DNA from: Megachile rotundata
Taxonomy: Eukaryota > Arthropoda > Insecta > Hymenoptera > Megachilidae
Length of the DNA: 64,000 bases
Assembly (NCBI RefSeq): GCF_050947335.1
Contig: NC_134993.1
Coordinates: 8,370,001-8,434,000, forward strand
Direction of reading: 5' to 3'
Shown: positions 11,074-22,514 of the stretch, piece after piece
How positions within the stretch are numbered: position 1 is the first letter of the stretch
Layout: each line of letters begins with the position of its first letter
The notes under the pieces: model-generated
What the model saw: only the letters and a program-made list of their open reading frames with translations
Told to the model about the DNA's origin: nothing
Databases searched by the model: none
Translations under genes and position numbers: made by a program

Positions 11074-11142
11074 AGGTCTGAAAATGCTTATGTTTAAATA
11101 CCAACTTTACAAAAATCATTCCGCACTTACTCCACTTCACCT
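11074..11142 (-). mobile_element. MITE-A copy 4, internally deleted to 69 bp
   Basis: Only AGGT of one end is kept, joined directly to the last ~65 bp of the other end (matching GTTTAAATACCAACTTTAC and ending CTTCACCT), with TA on both sides. Orientation is opposite to copy 1, although the left flank is the same dispersed repeat. Confidence 0.8.
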
Positions 11143-11796
11143 TATAATTATTCTAACACTAATTGAAAACTACATTGATAGAACGAGTTAAAAAGCAGTT
11201 GTCAATGTTTTTCGACATTGTTCATAAATTTAAACATTGCATCAAAGAAAAACGATTAATTGCATAATTATGTTAAAAAAGTTTCATTTTTCTATAATAC
11301 GCACATATGTTTGCTATTGCACACCGCAATTCAGAAAAATCTGAGCAAGATATGTTACATAGTTCCAGCTTGCAGTATCAATCCACACCCCATGATAAAT
11401 TGGAATTGTATTGTAGAACCCTTGGAAGCACCGGTGTCTCAACTAACCTACCCCATTTCCACGGTATTTCGGGCGAACCAAATGGAGCGAAACTACCCCA
11501 AACCTCTGATCAATCGATTCGCATTCATCACTCGGTGATCAAGAAAGTTTGCTGTTACATTTACCAGCAAGTCTCGGAACCGTTCGCGAGATCAAACCTT
11601 CTGTTTAGGGGAAACTTGGAAGTCATGTTCAACTGTGGAGAAAAAACGAACAACGCTTTTATTTATCACACCATTTATTATTACATAGTATTATTACATA
11701 ATTTATTATTACATAGTAAATTGCTATGTACATATTGTTATCCACGTACTTAATAATAATTTGCGTGATCTAAGACCTAATTTTCCATATATGACA
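11143..11796. other. Unique AT-rich sequence with overlapping weak frames
   Basis: Two plus frames (92 codons at 11260-11538, 148 codons at 11307-11753) overlap each other. Neither has a recognisable domain, and the longer ends in AT-rich low complexity (YYYIVLLHNLLLH). A real small gene cannot be excluded but nothing supports one. Confidence 0.3.
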
Positions 11797-12480
11797 TAAT
11801 GTTGAGGGTGCATTTGAAATGTCAGTATAAATCTCCGAATGCAAAGAGTTAAATTTGTAAATTATCAAATGTCAAACCCACAACTTTCAAATAATCGTAT
11901 ATCAAATTTTCAAATTGTAAAGATTACCAAGTTTTCCAAAATTTGAAGACTTGCACTCGGTTGTCCTCCCAGAGGGTACATTCGAAAATCAATAAAAATT
12001 TTCCAATACAAAGGGTTAAATTATGATATATAAGAATTTCCAAATTTCCAGAAAATTACAAAAATTGTCAAATTAAAAATTTGAAGACCTTGAGCGCTCG
12101 ATTGTCCTCCCAGAGGGTATATTCGAAGGTCAATAAAAATCACCCAATGCAAAGGGTTAAATTATCAAATATCAAAATTCCCATATTTCCAAAAATACCA
12201 AATCCTAAAATTTAAAAAACTGTACAGTTAGATATTTGACACTCGGTTTTCCACTCTGAGGGTACATTATGAAGGTCAATAAAAATCTCCCAACGCAAAG
12301 GATTAAATTATCGAATAACAAAATCCCCTTTCCACAAATTCCAAATCTTAAAATTACAAAAATTATCAAATAAAAATTTGAAGACCCAGTGCACTTCATT
12401 GACCCCCAGAGGCTGAACGTCAATAAAATTCTCCGAGTGCAAAGACTTAAATTCATGAATGATCGAACATCAAAATTTCT
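11797..12480. repeat. ~145-bp degenerate tandem repeat, about 5 copies
   Basis: Each unit carries a GAGGGTACATT-type motif, then GTCAATAAAAATCTCC, then GCAAAGGGTTAAATTATC, then an AATTTCCAAA-like AT stretch and TTTGAAGAC. Copies start roughly every 140-150 bp. The GC-containing cores (CTCGGTTGTCCTCCCAGAGGG) are best conserved, which could be chance, selection or gene conversion. Confidence 0.8.
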
Positions 12481-12990
12481 CGTGGTTCCATAAATCTATC
12501 GTTAACCTAATCGGTGATCATCGTCGTTAGAGCACCGCCGCTCGGAAGAAATTCAAGATTCGATCGAAGGTCCTTGTAGTTCCTAAAGGAGCACGAACCG
12601 GCGGGCCAGGTGCTGCTGGGACCACGAGGGAAAATAAAGAACCAGTTTTTTTTAGGGTCTCCTTTCTTTCAATTCGTCGCGACGAAGGGCACAGTATTCG
12701 CGCGTTTACCCTAAGCCATACGTCGTTCTCCTCGCGCCGAACAGTGGGAAAGTTACACGGTGCACGCCGTTTTCGAATTTGCCGGGGTTGGGGTCTCTTC
12801 ATCTTGCTCTCTCTTCTTTTTTCATACTTCCTTCGCATGAACAACGTACTTGCATTCGTTGCATCGTTCCAAATCGCCGACTACCGGATGGGTCTTCGAT
12901 CGCTCGTTCATGATGTTCTTGCTTCCTGTTGATGCTCATCAGGAGATGGCGAACCCCCAACGCGTGGATTTTCTTTTTAATAAAACGTGC
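12481..12990. other. GC-richer island without a recognised gene
   Basis: Balanced base composition with many CpG dinucleotides, in sharp contrast to its flanks. A 105-codon minus frame (12527-12844) and a 62-codon plus frame (12744-12932) overlap antiparallel. The minus frame is basic and Arg-rich without a motif. It could be a promoter-proximal or first-exon region of an undetected gene. Confidence 0.35.
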
Positions 12991-13020
12991 AATTCAATGT
13001 CTTGATCGCGAGACGTTGTC

Positions 13021-13870
13021 CCAGATATATTTGAAATATTTATGAACGAACATTATCTTGAATAATTATTTTATTTTAGGTCACATTTGATGAGCGCAAT
13101 TTCCGGCTTTGTGGACAGAGAACGTCTTAAATTGTTGCAGGAAGAGATAACAGATATTTATGAAAGGGGAATGAATTTTTATGAATATTATTTTAGTTTA
13201 TTTGGTTTAATGTATGCAAGTAACTACTTTGTACGTGAAGAACAAAGTTTTTAAATTGTTACGGGAAAAGATAAGATATTTGTGACAGGGGAATTAATTT
13301 TATTTCGAATAGTCAGACATTTTATTTTATTTGATGGCACGGATAAATTCTTTAATATAATTCTTTATTATAAATTCTTAATTAGAAAGTACTTTGTAGA
13401 TGAAGAATTTTTAAATTGTTGCAAGGAAAGATAAAATATTTATGACAAGGGAATTTTATTTTAAATTACACATTTTATTTTATTTGATAGCACGGATAAA
13501 TTCTTTAATTAGTAACTTGTAGGTGAACTTTTAACTTGTTGCAGGGAAAATATTTATGACAAGGGATTTTTATCTCGAATAGTCAATTTTATTTTATTTT
13601 ATCTTGTTACATGTAGCATTTGATAAAAACTACCAGCTTTGTACGTCAGGGAGGAAGTTTTTCAAATTGTTATCGAAAAAGTTAAGAAAGACATTTATGA
13701 ATGAGAAATGAATTTAAATTTTGAATAATTAAGATATTTATTTTATCTTGTGACATGGGGAAATGTAGCATTGTATAAACACGTAATTACCGGTTTTTTA
13801 CTGCAGGAAAGAAGGTATTAAATTTTTGCAGAACGTTGGGGGAAACAGTCAGTTTTCTATTTTTAATGGT
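13021..13870. repeat. Degenerate tandem repeat of ~140 bp, about 6 copies
   Basis: Recurring blocks in the same order: TTTAAATTGTTGCAGG, AAAGATAAAATATTTATGA, AGGGGAATGAATTTTAT, AATAGTCA, then ATTTTATTTTATTTGATGG, CACGGATAAATTC, and an ACTTTGTACGTGAAG-like block. Spacing ranges from about 120 to 170 bp. It is old and non-coding. Confidence 0.7.
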
Positions 13871-14045
13871 TAAAAATTATATTTTATTACATGGCGTTTT
13901 ATTAAAAATTTTAATACAGATATTTATTATTTTATTTTAAATTTTATTACAAATATTTATTATTTTATTACAAATTTTATTACAAATACTTATTATTTTA
14001 TTATAAATTTTATTACAAATATTTATTATTTTATTACAAATAATT
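13871..14045. repeat. AT minisatellite (ATTTTATTACAAAT units)
   Basis: Alternating TTTTATTACAAAT and ATTTATTATTTTATT segments repeat over ~150 bp. Low complexity. Confidence 0.75.
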
Positions 14046-15880
14046 ATATACCTCATAGATGAATATATAAAATTAAATAAATGGAAATATAATCAACTTA
14101 ATAAGTTGATGATGTTCGCATAAAAAGAAATAAATAAATAACAAAAATCTTAAAAATCATTTTTCCATAAAATATTCAAATTTTCTAAAAGATTGTGGAA
14201 GCATTTCTTTTTATTCGATCGTTATACCAACTCCCTCATTAATTAGCAAAAAAGAGCTCTCAAACTCAGGTGGTAAACTTCGCTCGTTTTGTCCGAAAGT
14301 GTCCTGAATTGATTTCAACTCGAAATCCAAAGGCGGGATCGATTAAAGGGGGCAGCAAGTTAAATGGTATTAAGCTCAAAAGCTGTTCCACCACCTTCAA
14401 AGGGTTTTCGAAGTGCCAAAGTCGACGACTTTCGAGTGTTTCACGCCATTCTCCCTTATTCCCTCTTCACTTCTCAGGAAAGTAATGCTCTTAAGGTTAT
14501 TTTTATTACGGCGGGGTTCGAGAAAGGTGCGTTAGCACAAAAGTGGACAAAGAAACCCCGTTAACTCTTCTTTTAAAACATGAACGATAGGATTCTTTAT
14601 TTATATTTTACACAGAACTTTATAATGAATCATAACATTAATATTGCGATGTTATAAAATTTATAACATATTAGTGGCCTACGCAACTAGTCAGCGAAAT
14701 GTTTTTCAAGAATTAATTTTAAAAAAATTTATTTAAATTTATGAAATAATTCAACGTGTACGGATATACATATAAAACAAACGACAACAATTGCAACACA
14801 TTTTGTAAGACAAATTTAATATTTTTCTTTGTGTGATGATTATTGAAGCAACCATCTATGTTCATTAATCGTCACACACATGTGTGAGCGGCCATTAAAT
14901 ATGTTATCAGTTAATATGTTCTCAGAGGACACCCTGTGTGAAAGGGGCACATTTTAATATGTTTATATGATTATTTATCTAATCTCAATTACATAAATTA
15001 CTCTTGATATACATTTTACAGTTTTCTTTCCTTCCCTAATAATATTTTTTTACCCCCGATTTTCCAAAACAGAACATAACCTATACTCTCTATATGATTT
15101 ATTTAGGTCAACTATAGAATTTATAAAAATATTGAATGCTCTAATATGAGTGGTTTAATACGAATAATTTATGAATGTCAAGTAGAAAGTGAAAATGATG
15201 GAAAACTTGAGTTTGAATTAGCAATTCTGATTAACCAGTCACATAACCTATAAACTTTATACAATATCGTCCATTACAAATACAAAACAAAAAATTGTTA
15301 TTCTAATAGAAATAAAATGTCGGATACGTAATATATTAACATAATAACGATTTTGTAATATTTTAAAAAGAAAAGTAAACGCTATGACATTTGTTTATTG
15401 TGCAATTATGTAAAGACACCTACAAAAACGTGTTTTTATCGCATCGTTCATTTTGTCGCCCTTCAAGCACAAATATTTTGCAAAAACCGTAAAATCTGAC
15501 AAGCGAATACAAATATGTTCATAATTGAAAATACGAGCGAATATTTTTGAAAATACATATGCAACGCGAAGATAAAATGTCTAATGTATATGATACGGAA
15601 TGTTAACAAGTTTATGGAATTTGTGTAAAAATATAAGAATCAGCTTGAAAACGTGTTTAAGGCAATGTTACTCGTGATAATGATCACCTAAATTGCACGG
15701 AATATGTAAGTCGCTTCCGTTATAAAAGTCAGGATGCGTGCATGAAGTAAGCCGCTTATCGGTGTAAATAGGTTAAAGGATTATGTTACTCCATATTAAC
15801 GAGATGCAATGGAAGAGAAACAGAAGTCCTGCGGATCGTAATACAACCAATTATGCATGAAGAAATTGTTTCGATTTTAA
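14046..15880. other. Mostly unique AT-rich sequence, no gene seen
   Basis: A GC-richer patch at 14250-14560 holds two overlapping plus frames of 71 and 66 codons with no domain. The stretch 14600-15880 is AT-rich with stops in every frame. One stem-loop is listed separately. Confidence 0.4.
14830..14890. other. Stem-loop with CACACATGTGTG palindrome
   Basis: TGTGTGATGATTA (14830-14842) pairs with TAATCGTCACACA (14866-14878), 12 of 13 positions, around a 23-base loop. The 12-bp palindrome CACACATGTGTG follows immediately. It could be the end of an old inverted-repeat element. Function unknown. Confidence 0.4.
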
Positions 15881-15884
15881 TCCC

Positions 15885-16575
15885 GACAAATTGTTTCAGT
15901 TTAAAACTTGATAAATATTTTGGATGCAAGAAAAAGTAGATTTATTGGTGGGTAAGTCTATTGGGCGCAAGAAAATTTATTTAGATTTATGGCTGGACAA
16001 GTTTTTTGGCTATAGGGAAATTTAATTGAATTTATAGCTGGGCAAGCTTGTTGGGTGTAAAAAAATTTATTTTGACTTAAAGATAGATAAATTTGTTAGG
16101 TATAAGTATATTAGAATTTGAAGTTTGACCAAATTTTTTAGTGTAAAAAAATTTATTTGGATTCTAACCTCGATCAATTTTTTAGGTGCAAGAATTTGTT
16201 TGGATTCAAAGCTTCATCAATTTTTTGAGTGCAAGAAAATTTATTTGAATTTAAAGCTTGATAAGTTTCTTGGTGCAAGAAAATTTATTTAAATTTGTAG
16301 CTTGATCATTTTATAGATATAAGAAAATTTGTCTAAACTTGAAGCTAGACAAATTTTTGGAATGTATGGAAATTTATTTAGATTCAAAGCTTGATAAATT
16401 TTTTAGGTGCAAGAAAATTTATTTGAATTTAAAACTTGCTCATTTTTTTTGGTGTAAGAAAATTTGTCTAAACTTGAAGCTAGACATATTTTTGAATTGT
16501 AAAAAAATTTATTTGGATTCAAAGCTTGATAAATTTTTTGGATGTAAGAAAACTTGTGCAGATTTAAAAATGTAT
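15885..16575 (+). repeat. 45-bp minisatellite, about 15 copies, with an open frame in the last units
   Basis: The unit AGCTTGATAAATTTTTTAGG followed by TGCAAGAAAATTTATTTGAA plus TTTAA is 45 bp. Because 45 is a multiple of 3, the last five units stay open (16339-16584, 81 codons) as a 15-residue repeat of the type KLDKFF-CKKIYLDS with an invariant Cys. Upstream units are broken by indels and stops. No start context, signal or family match supports translation, so I call it a minisatellite. Confidence 0.8.
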
Positions 16576-17399
16576 TATGTGTAATAAGAGAACAGAAAAA
16601 ATTGTTATGCGTAAGTAAACTTATGTAGATTTAAATAGAACAAAAATTGTTCGATATAAAATAATGTAACTTAACACAATTGCAAGAAAAGAAGATGAAA
16701 CAAATAAATACTGAAAAAAATTTACAAAACCTATTATCTTAAAAATTAAACCTCTAAAGAAATTCCATACTACATTTTTGACTAAAATAGTTTACATATT
16801 TCCTTCTGTTAAAATTCTTTTAGTTAAAAATTAAAAGTGTTTAGTTTTTGAGTAAATATTAAATCCCTGATTAGAGGAAAATAAATGAAAATTTAACCGG
16901 TGTCACAGAGAACGTACGATGCGGTAAAGGGTGAAGGGTCAAGAACCCCAACGTCCTTTTAGCGACTCGATTAACGACTCGTCGGTGCGAGTTGTCCGAA
17001 ACTTCCGGAAGATGCAGTCGCCTTTTGCTTAATCCACACGACGAACGTTCTTCCGTCTCCTTCTTCCTCTTCTGTTTCGTGTGTTCTCCTCCTCTATTTT
17101 CGACAAAATGATGCGACGCATTGCAGGGTTGCATACGAAACACGAAGAGGCCAGACGCGTCCGCGACGTGGCCATGCATCGCTGAATAAACTGATGTGTC
17201 GTGTACACCTAACCTAACATAAACTTCCTTTTATTGATAGTTACCAAGTATGCATGAGACGAATATCCAACTTACGATCGTTTTATTTTACTTTTGTATA
17301 AAACCTGTGTCAAATAAATTCTGTAATCATTATGCATAATCTTAACTTCTCAAGTTTCAATTTTTTTATTTGTGTGTTTCGTATTTTTATAATTTTATA
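16576..17399. other. AT-rich sequence with a GC-richer patch, no gene recognised
   Basis: At 16890-17180 the composition is balanced and a 102-codon minus frame (16871-17179) is open. It is rich in His, Arg and Lys and shows no domain. The flanks are AT-rich unique sequence. Confidence 0.35.
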
Positions 17400-17880
17400 T
17401 TTTGAAATTTTGAGATTTTCAGATTTTGGGAATTTGAGAGTTTGGGAATTTGAGAGTTTGGGAATTAGAGAGTTTGGGAATTTGAGAGTTTGGGAATTTG
17501 AGAGTTAGGGAATTTGAGATTTTAAGAATTTCAGATTTTGGGAATTTGAGAGATTGGGGTCTTGAGATTTTGGGAATTTGAATGTTTGAGAATTTGAGAT
17601 TTTGGGAATTTGAAAGTTTGGGGATTTGAGATTTTGGAAATTTGAGAGTTTGGGAATTTGAGAGTTTGGGAATTAGAGACTTTGGGGATTTGAGATATTG
17701 GGAATTTGAGATTTTGGGAATTTGAGAGATTGGGGATTTGAAATTTTGAGAATTTGAATGTTTGAGAATTTGAGATTTTGGGAATTTTAAAGTTTGGGGA
17801 TTTGAGATTTTGGGAATTTGAGAGTTTGGAAATTTGAGACTTTGGGGACTTGAGATATTGGGAATTTGAGATTTTAAGAT
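17400..17880. repeat. Degenerate octamer-derived array (GGGAATTTGAGAGTTT)
   Basis: Units of GAGAGTTT, GGGAATTT and GAGATTTT alternate, giving an 8-bp base period and a 16-bp dimer. Blocks of several units are also repeated (for example GGGATTTGAGATTTTGG near 17610 and 17790). It runs directly into the perfect TTTCTACA array. Confidence 0.85.
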
Positions 17881-17899
17881 TTCGAGATTTTTACATTTT

Positions 17900-18350
17900 C
17901 ACATTTTTACATTTCTACATTTCTACATTTCTACATTTCTACATTTCTACATTTCTACATTTCTACATTTCTACATTTCTACATTTCTACATTTCTACAT
18001 TTCTACATTTCTACATTTCTACATTTCTACATTTCTACATTTCTACATTTCTACATTTCTACATTTCTACATTTCTACATTTCTACATTTCTACATTTCT
18101 ACATTTCTACATTTCTACATTTCTACATTTCTACATTTCTACATTTCTACATTTCTACATTTCTACATTTCTACATTTCTACATTTCTACATTTCTACAT
18201 TTCTACATTTCTACATTTCTACATTTCTACATTTCTACATTTCTACATTTCTACATTTCTACATTTCTACATTTCTACATTTCTACATTTCTACATTTCT
18301 ACATTTTTACATTTCTACGTTTCTACATTTCTATGTTCTACATTTCTACA
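17900..18350. repeat. (TTTCTACA)n octanucleotide array, about 49 perfect copies
   Basis: Apparently perfect from about 17909 to 18305, with diverged units on both edges (ACATTTTT, ACGTTTCT, ATGTTCT). A 185-codon plus frame (TFLHFYIS repeats) is the octamer read through. Confidence 0.96.
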
Positions 18351-18479
18351 TTTTTTCACTTCAACATTTTTATATATTTTTTACATTTTGGAATTTTCAA
18401 ATTTTGAAGCTTTTAAATTGGTTAATTTTTAAATTACCATCATTTTGTAATTTCAAACTTAAATTTCATTATGACATAC

Positions 18480-18842
18480 TTAATACGTGGACCACCCTGA
18501 TGAGGTGGTTATTATTTATAACAATTATTATTAATATAATAATATGGAAATAATTATCACAACAAAAAAATCTTCGAGACGATTTAACGCCGTCTACTGT
18601 ATTTTTAGAGGTTAGGAAAAAAATTGGTTGTGAACCACCCTAATAGTGTAGTCACTATTTGAAAATAATAATAATCGTTATAAATACTAGTAATAAATGG
18701 TTAGTTTGTTGTGAATCACCCTAATAAAGAGCTTATTATTTATAAATAATAATAATAATTATATAATACAATAACCACCCTATTAAGGTGGTCCACAACA
18801 ATTTTTTTCCCACCCTCTAAAAAATACAATACATCGTCTGAA
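18480..18842. mobile_element. Palindromic element with repeated CCACCCTAATA motifs
   Basis: 18597-18645 and 18785-18833 are inverted copies, with ATTTTTAGAGGTTAGG facing a right arm that reads, reverse complemented, ATTTTTTAGAGGGTGGG, followed by GAAAAAAATTGTTGTG in both. The motif GTGAACCACCCTAATA also appears near 18485 and 18708, so about four copies lie in mixed orientation. This fits a small foldback or MITE-like element, or a structured repeat. No TSD was resolved. Confidence 0.65.
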
Positions 18843-19330
18843 AGTTTCCTTTGTTATGTATAACCATCCAAACATTTCCAGTAACGAATTGATTAAAAGG
18901 TTATTGCACATCGTCGTTGTATCGATTCGTCGTGAAAAAGAGTCTTTACAGTATTATATTCGAGTTAGTCGAAGAAAAACCAGTTTGAAATGCATATTGC
19001 GCTTTAATATGAACGCATGTGATCCAGCCGGTGAGCAAGCAAACGTCTGCTTGCCTAGCGCGCAACGGCGAATAAAGAATCAAGAATAAAGGATCAAGAA
19101 TAATAAAAAAGAAGGAGGCAGCGTTCTCGGGAGGATAAAAAACGGGGAGGAGAGAAGAGAGGAAGAAAGACAGAGGCCAGAAAGGGAAAGTCCGCCGAAA
19201 GAACGACCGAACTCGGTCCGCGTGTCCTGCAAAAATACGTTGCACGTAGCGTACGCTCGGGTGCAACGTACGCCTCCCTTAGCTGAGCTGCAAATTAGGG
19301 AGAGTGGCGTCACCGACTGCATTTTAATTG
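18843..19330. other. GC-richer island, no recognised gene
   Basis: Balanced composition from about 18890 to 19320 with CpG-rich stretches. Three overlapping frames (77 codons plus; 106 and 80 codons minus) have no domain. Purine-rich on the plus strand at 19080-19200. Confidence 0.35.
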
Positions 19331-19412
19331 TACTTTCAATTCGGATATTTGGAAAGACGTAATTGATTGTTTAATTGTGTTTGTATATTGTTTATGTAAT
19401 TTTAGATTCTTG

Positions 19413-19800
19413 TTTGGAGATTTGGAGATTTGAAGATTTGGAGGTTTGGAGATTTGGAGAGTTGGAGATTTGGAGATTTAGAGATTAGGAGATTTGGAGA
19501 TTTGGAGATTTGGAGATTTGGAGATTTGGAGATTTGGAGATTTGGAGATTTGGAGATTTGGAGATTTGAAGATTTGGAGATTTGGAGCTTTGGGACTTGG
19601 GAGATTTTGGAATTTAGACATTTGGGACTTAGGAGATTTGGGAATTTAGACATTTGGACATTTGGGGATTTGAAGATTTGGGAATTTGGAAATCTAGGAA
19701 TTTGGATATTTGCAGATTTGGAAATTTGGAGTTTTGGGAATTTCGAGATTTGAAAATTTGGATATTTGGATATTTGGAAGTATAGAAATTTGGAGATATG
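19413..19800. repeat. (GGAGATTT)n octanucleotide array
   Basis: Near-perfect GGAGATTT at about 19414-19590, then a degenerate part with GGGAATTT, GGACATTT and GGATATTT. Part of it is duplicated as larger blocks (GGGACTTGGGAGATTT and GGGACTTAGGAGATTT, about 38 bp apart). Long frames on both strands (107 plus, 153 minus codons) are repeat artefacts. Confidence 0.93.
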
Positions 19801-19964
19801 GGAAATTTGATATTTGACAATTTTTAAATTTGCATTCTCCAAAAGGAAATTTGAGGATTTCAAAGTTGAAATTATGGGTTCGACTTAATAAAAATCTTTG
19901 TAAATTTATAAATTAAGAAATTTTGAGTTTCAGGAATTTAAATACTTCGAAATTTCAAAATTTT

Positions 19965-20145
19965 GGAATTCAGTAATTCAGTAATTCAGTAATTCAGTAA
20001 TTCAGTAGTTCAGTAATTCAGTAATTCAGTAATTCAGTAATTCAGTAATTCAGTAATTCAGTAATTCAATAATTCAATAATTCAATAATTCAATAATCCA
20101 ATAACCCAATAATTTAATAATTCAGAAATTCAGAAATTCTGAAAC
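19965..20145. repeat. (AGTAATTC)n octanucleotide array
   Basis: About 16 units of AGTAATTC grading into AATAATTC and AGAAATTC. It is the fifth distinct octamer sequence in the window. Confidence 0.93.
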
Positions 20146-20519
20146 TTAGAAACTTAGAAATTTAAAAATTCAAAACCTAAGAGACTTGGATACTTCATTC
20201 TTCTTAGAAACTCAGAAACTTTTTCATTGCCATTGAGGTTATGCCACTAATATACAATTTCTACCTTTGCACAGTATCATTAAAATTAACCAAAAATAAT
20301 ATATTCGGCTAAATATAATTTCAACCTAAAGCGCACCATTTTAAAAATAATCCAACCACATTAATCACCCGCACCATCGCCTAAATATTAGGAAATCTTC
20401 ATTATAAATTGCTTACAAATAAAAATATCTATTATTACAAATTTCTTCATTTGTTCAGAAATGGTCTTGCCCTACTTTCATTATAAACGGCTCATATTCA
20501 TCAGAATTTGAAGCAACAC
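20146..20519. other. AT-rich sequence, nothing recognised
   Basis: Unique low-GC sequence between an octamer array and the pyrimidine-rich block. No frame of note. Confidence 0.4.
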
Positions 20520-21010
20520 GATAGTCCCGTCCCTCGTCTTTCTCTCGCCTTCTTTGACCTTTCTTTATCTCGCTCGAGGACTGTCTCTCCTTTTCATTCC
20601 TTATCCTTTATTCTTTCCTCGTGATGCCTCCCTGCGAATGTATAGAGATGGAAGAGCGCTCAACCTTAGAATGGCATAATGCATTTTGAACTGGTTTTAT
20701 TCTACCGAACGTAGTTTCTCATTTTTCCCATTGGCCTCTATTGCACCACTCTTTTCCCTCCTCCTCCTTCTCTTACTTCTTTCTTCCCTCTTTTTTCGTC
20801 TCTCCATTCTTGTTTTCCATCCTCCCCACCTCTTTCGCTATTTCTTCATCTCTCTTTCTTGCTTATTGTTAACGCTACAGGGAGTATAAAGAGTCTAGAC
20901 CAACACCTGTACGTCCCCGAACAACTGCCTCTCCCTTTCTACTCCCTCTTTCTTCCATCTTTTCGCTAACCCCCTCGTTCTTTCTCCTTCCTCCGTTTTC
21001 TAGCGCGTTT
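20520..21010. repeat. Pyrimidine-rich low-complexity block
   Basis: The plus strand is strongly C+T-rich (runs such as CTCCTCCTCCTTCTC). Frames here (67 codons plus, Leu/Ser/Phe-rich; 74 and 70 codons minus, Arg/Glu-rich) are composition artefacts. Such tracts can adopt triplex structures, though nothing here proves that. Confidence 0.6.
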
Positions 21011-21179
21011 CTCCACTCTGTTACTCTTCGCGCACCCCGTTTGTTTTCCCAACCTCCCTTCAGGAACTGCACCCTGCCCGTCAGGAAAATACTGTGCACT
21101 GACCTCGTATAGGTACTTTTTTAAATGATTTCGTATTACCGCAAGGTAAAATGATATTGAGTATACAGGGTGTTTCACA
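21011..21179. other. Unique sequence ending in a TATACAGGGTGTTTCAC motif
   Basis: TATACAGGGTGTTTCACAAA at about 21164 resembles the ends of TIR elements elsewhere in the window (31875, 59148, and reverse complemented near 24430). No partner end was found close by, so this may be a solitary relic end. Confidence 0.4.
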
Positions 21180-21540
21180 AACCCCGTTAATTTTTGTAAT
21201 AAAAATAGTTAAAATACAATAAAGAAAAACAGTTTAAATAAAAAGGAGAAAAATAATTAAGATAAAATAGAGAAAAATAATTAAAATAGCGTAAAGAAGA
21301 ATAATTTAAATAAAATAAAAAAAAATAGTTAAAATAAAATAAAGAAAAATGGATAAAATAAAATAAAAAAAAATAATTAAAATAGCATAAAGAAGAATAA
21401 TTTAAATAAAATAAATAAAATAAAATAAAATAGAATAATTAAAATAGAATAAAGAAGAATAATTTAAATAAAATAAAGAAAATAAAATGAAGAAAAATAA
21501 CTAAAATAAAATAACTAAATAATTAACCTATATTTCACCT
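21180..21540. repeat. A-rich AAAATAAAATAAAG minisatellite
   Basis: Units such as AAAATAATTAAAATAAAATA and AAAGAAGAATAATTTAAAT recur in blocks of about 35-85 bp. Low complexity, non-coding. Confidence 0.8.
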
Positions 21541-22510
21541 AACCTTTTCCTTAAAATAAAAAAGTCGACAAACACCACTTTCAAAACAAACAGTATATTT
21601 CAGTAATAAGTTGTATTGATCATTTAAAGTTTATTGAGTAATAAGAACTTGCATGACAAGTAATTTTGTAGCCAACGATTGATGATCAGTGAAATTTCAT
21701 GGGATTATTCGGCACGCGTGCACACAAATTGTCGATTCGTCGAAATGAGCGACACTTTGGCAACTCCGGATAACATTTGATCGACGCATAAGAATTTTTT
21801 TCCAATTCATCCTGCCAAACCAGAATGTAGTGATTCATCGCGAAACAGTGATCATTCAAAGAGTTTTTTCTCGAGAAATTCTGTCTCGAGGCCAATCGAA
21901 GAAAAGGAGAAACAAGCCACCGTATACGAAACAACGTGATTTAAATCGTTTATTACGGAGAAGAAGAAGGGAACGTGATAATTTTTCATTTCTCTCCGTG
22001 ACAAATATAGGAGTACTTAATTAAGACCGAATCTTTTGATATCGATTCTGGGGAAATGGAAGTATGAAATTTTTAACAGTTCATTTTATGCGTATACAAG
22101 TTTCAAATAAGTGTAATTTGAAATTTTCGAAATAATAAAAAATAAGTATTATTTGAAATTTGCAAGTAAGTATAATTTGAAATTTTCAAATAAGTATAAC
22201 CTGAAATTTTCGAATTAATAAATCTGTTCATTTTTAGAGATTAATTATAGAAATTAACCAATTACTAATTACTTAGATTCAGACATTTGAAAAGTAGGTT
22301 GTTTTATGAATACGAGATTTAAAAATTATGAAGCAGGTGTTTTTAATAGTAAAATGTATGAAGAAATTTCAGATTTTCGAAATTGCGAATTTGGTAATTT
22401 TATAATTTGGATATTTTTATAATTTTCATTGTAATGTATAAATGCAGAAGTAGGAGATTCTTAAGTTCACAAATATAGAAATTTTAAATATTTAAGTTTA
22501 GTAATATCGG
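21541..22510. other. Mostly unique sequence, GC-richer at 21690-22010
   Basis: A 64-codon plus frame (21830-22024), Arg/Lys-rich in the middle, and an 82-codon minus frame (21686-21934) overlap. Neither has a domain. 22110-22210 contains a short repeat of TAAGTATAATTTGAAATTTTC. Confidence 0.35.
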
Positions 22511-22514
22511 ACCC

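Noticed and set aside
17850..18407. 185-codon frame with FLHFYIST repeats
   Set aside because: Read-through of the TTTCTACA array. The unit, not selection, keeps it open.
20686..20889. Small secreted or membrane protein (Leu/Ser/Phe-rich)
   Set aside because: The hydrophobic run comes from a CTC/TTC-rich low-complexity tract that is equally pyrimidine-rich outside the frame.
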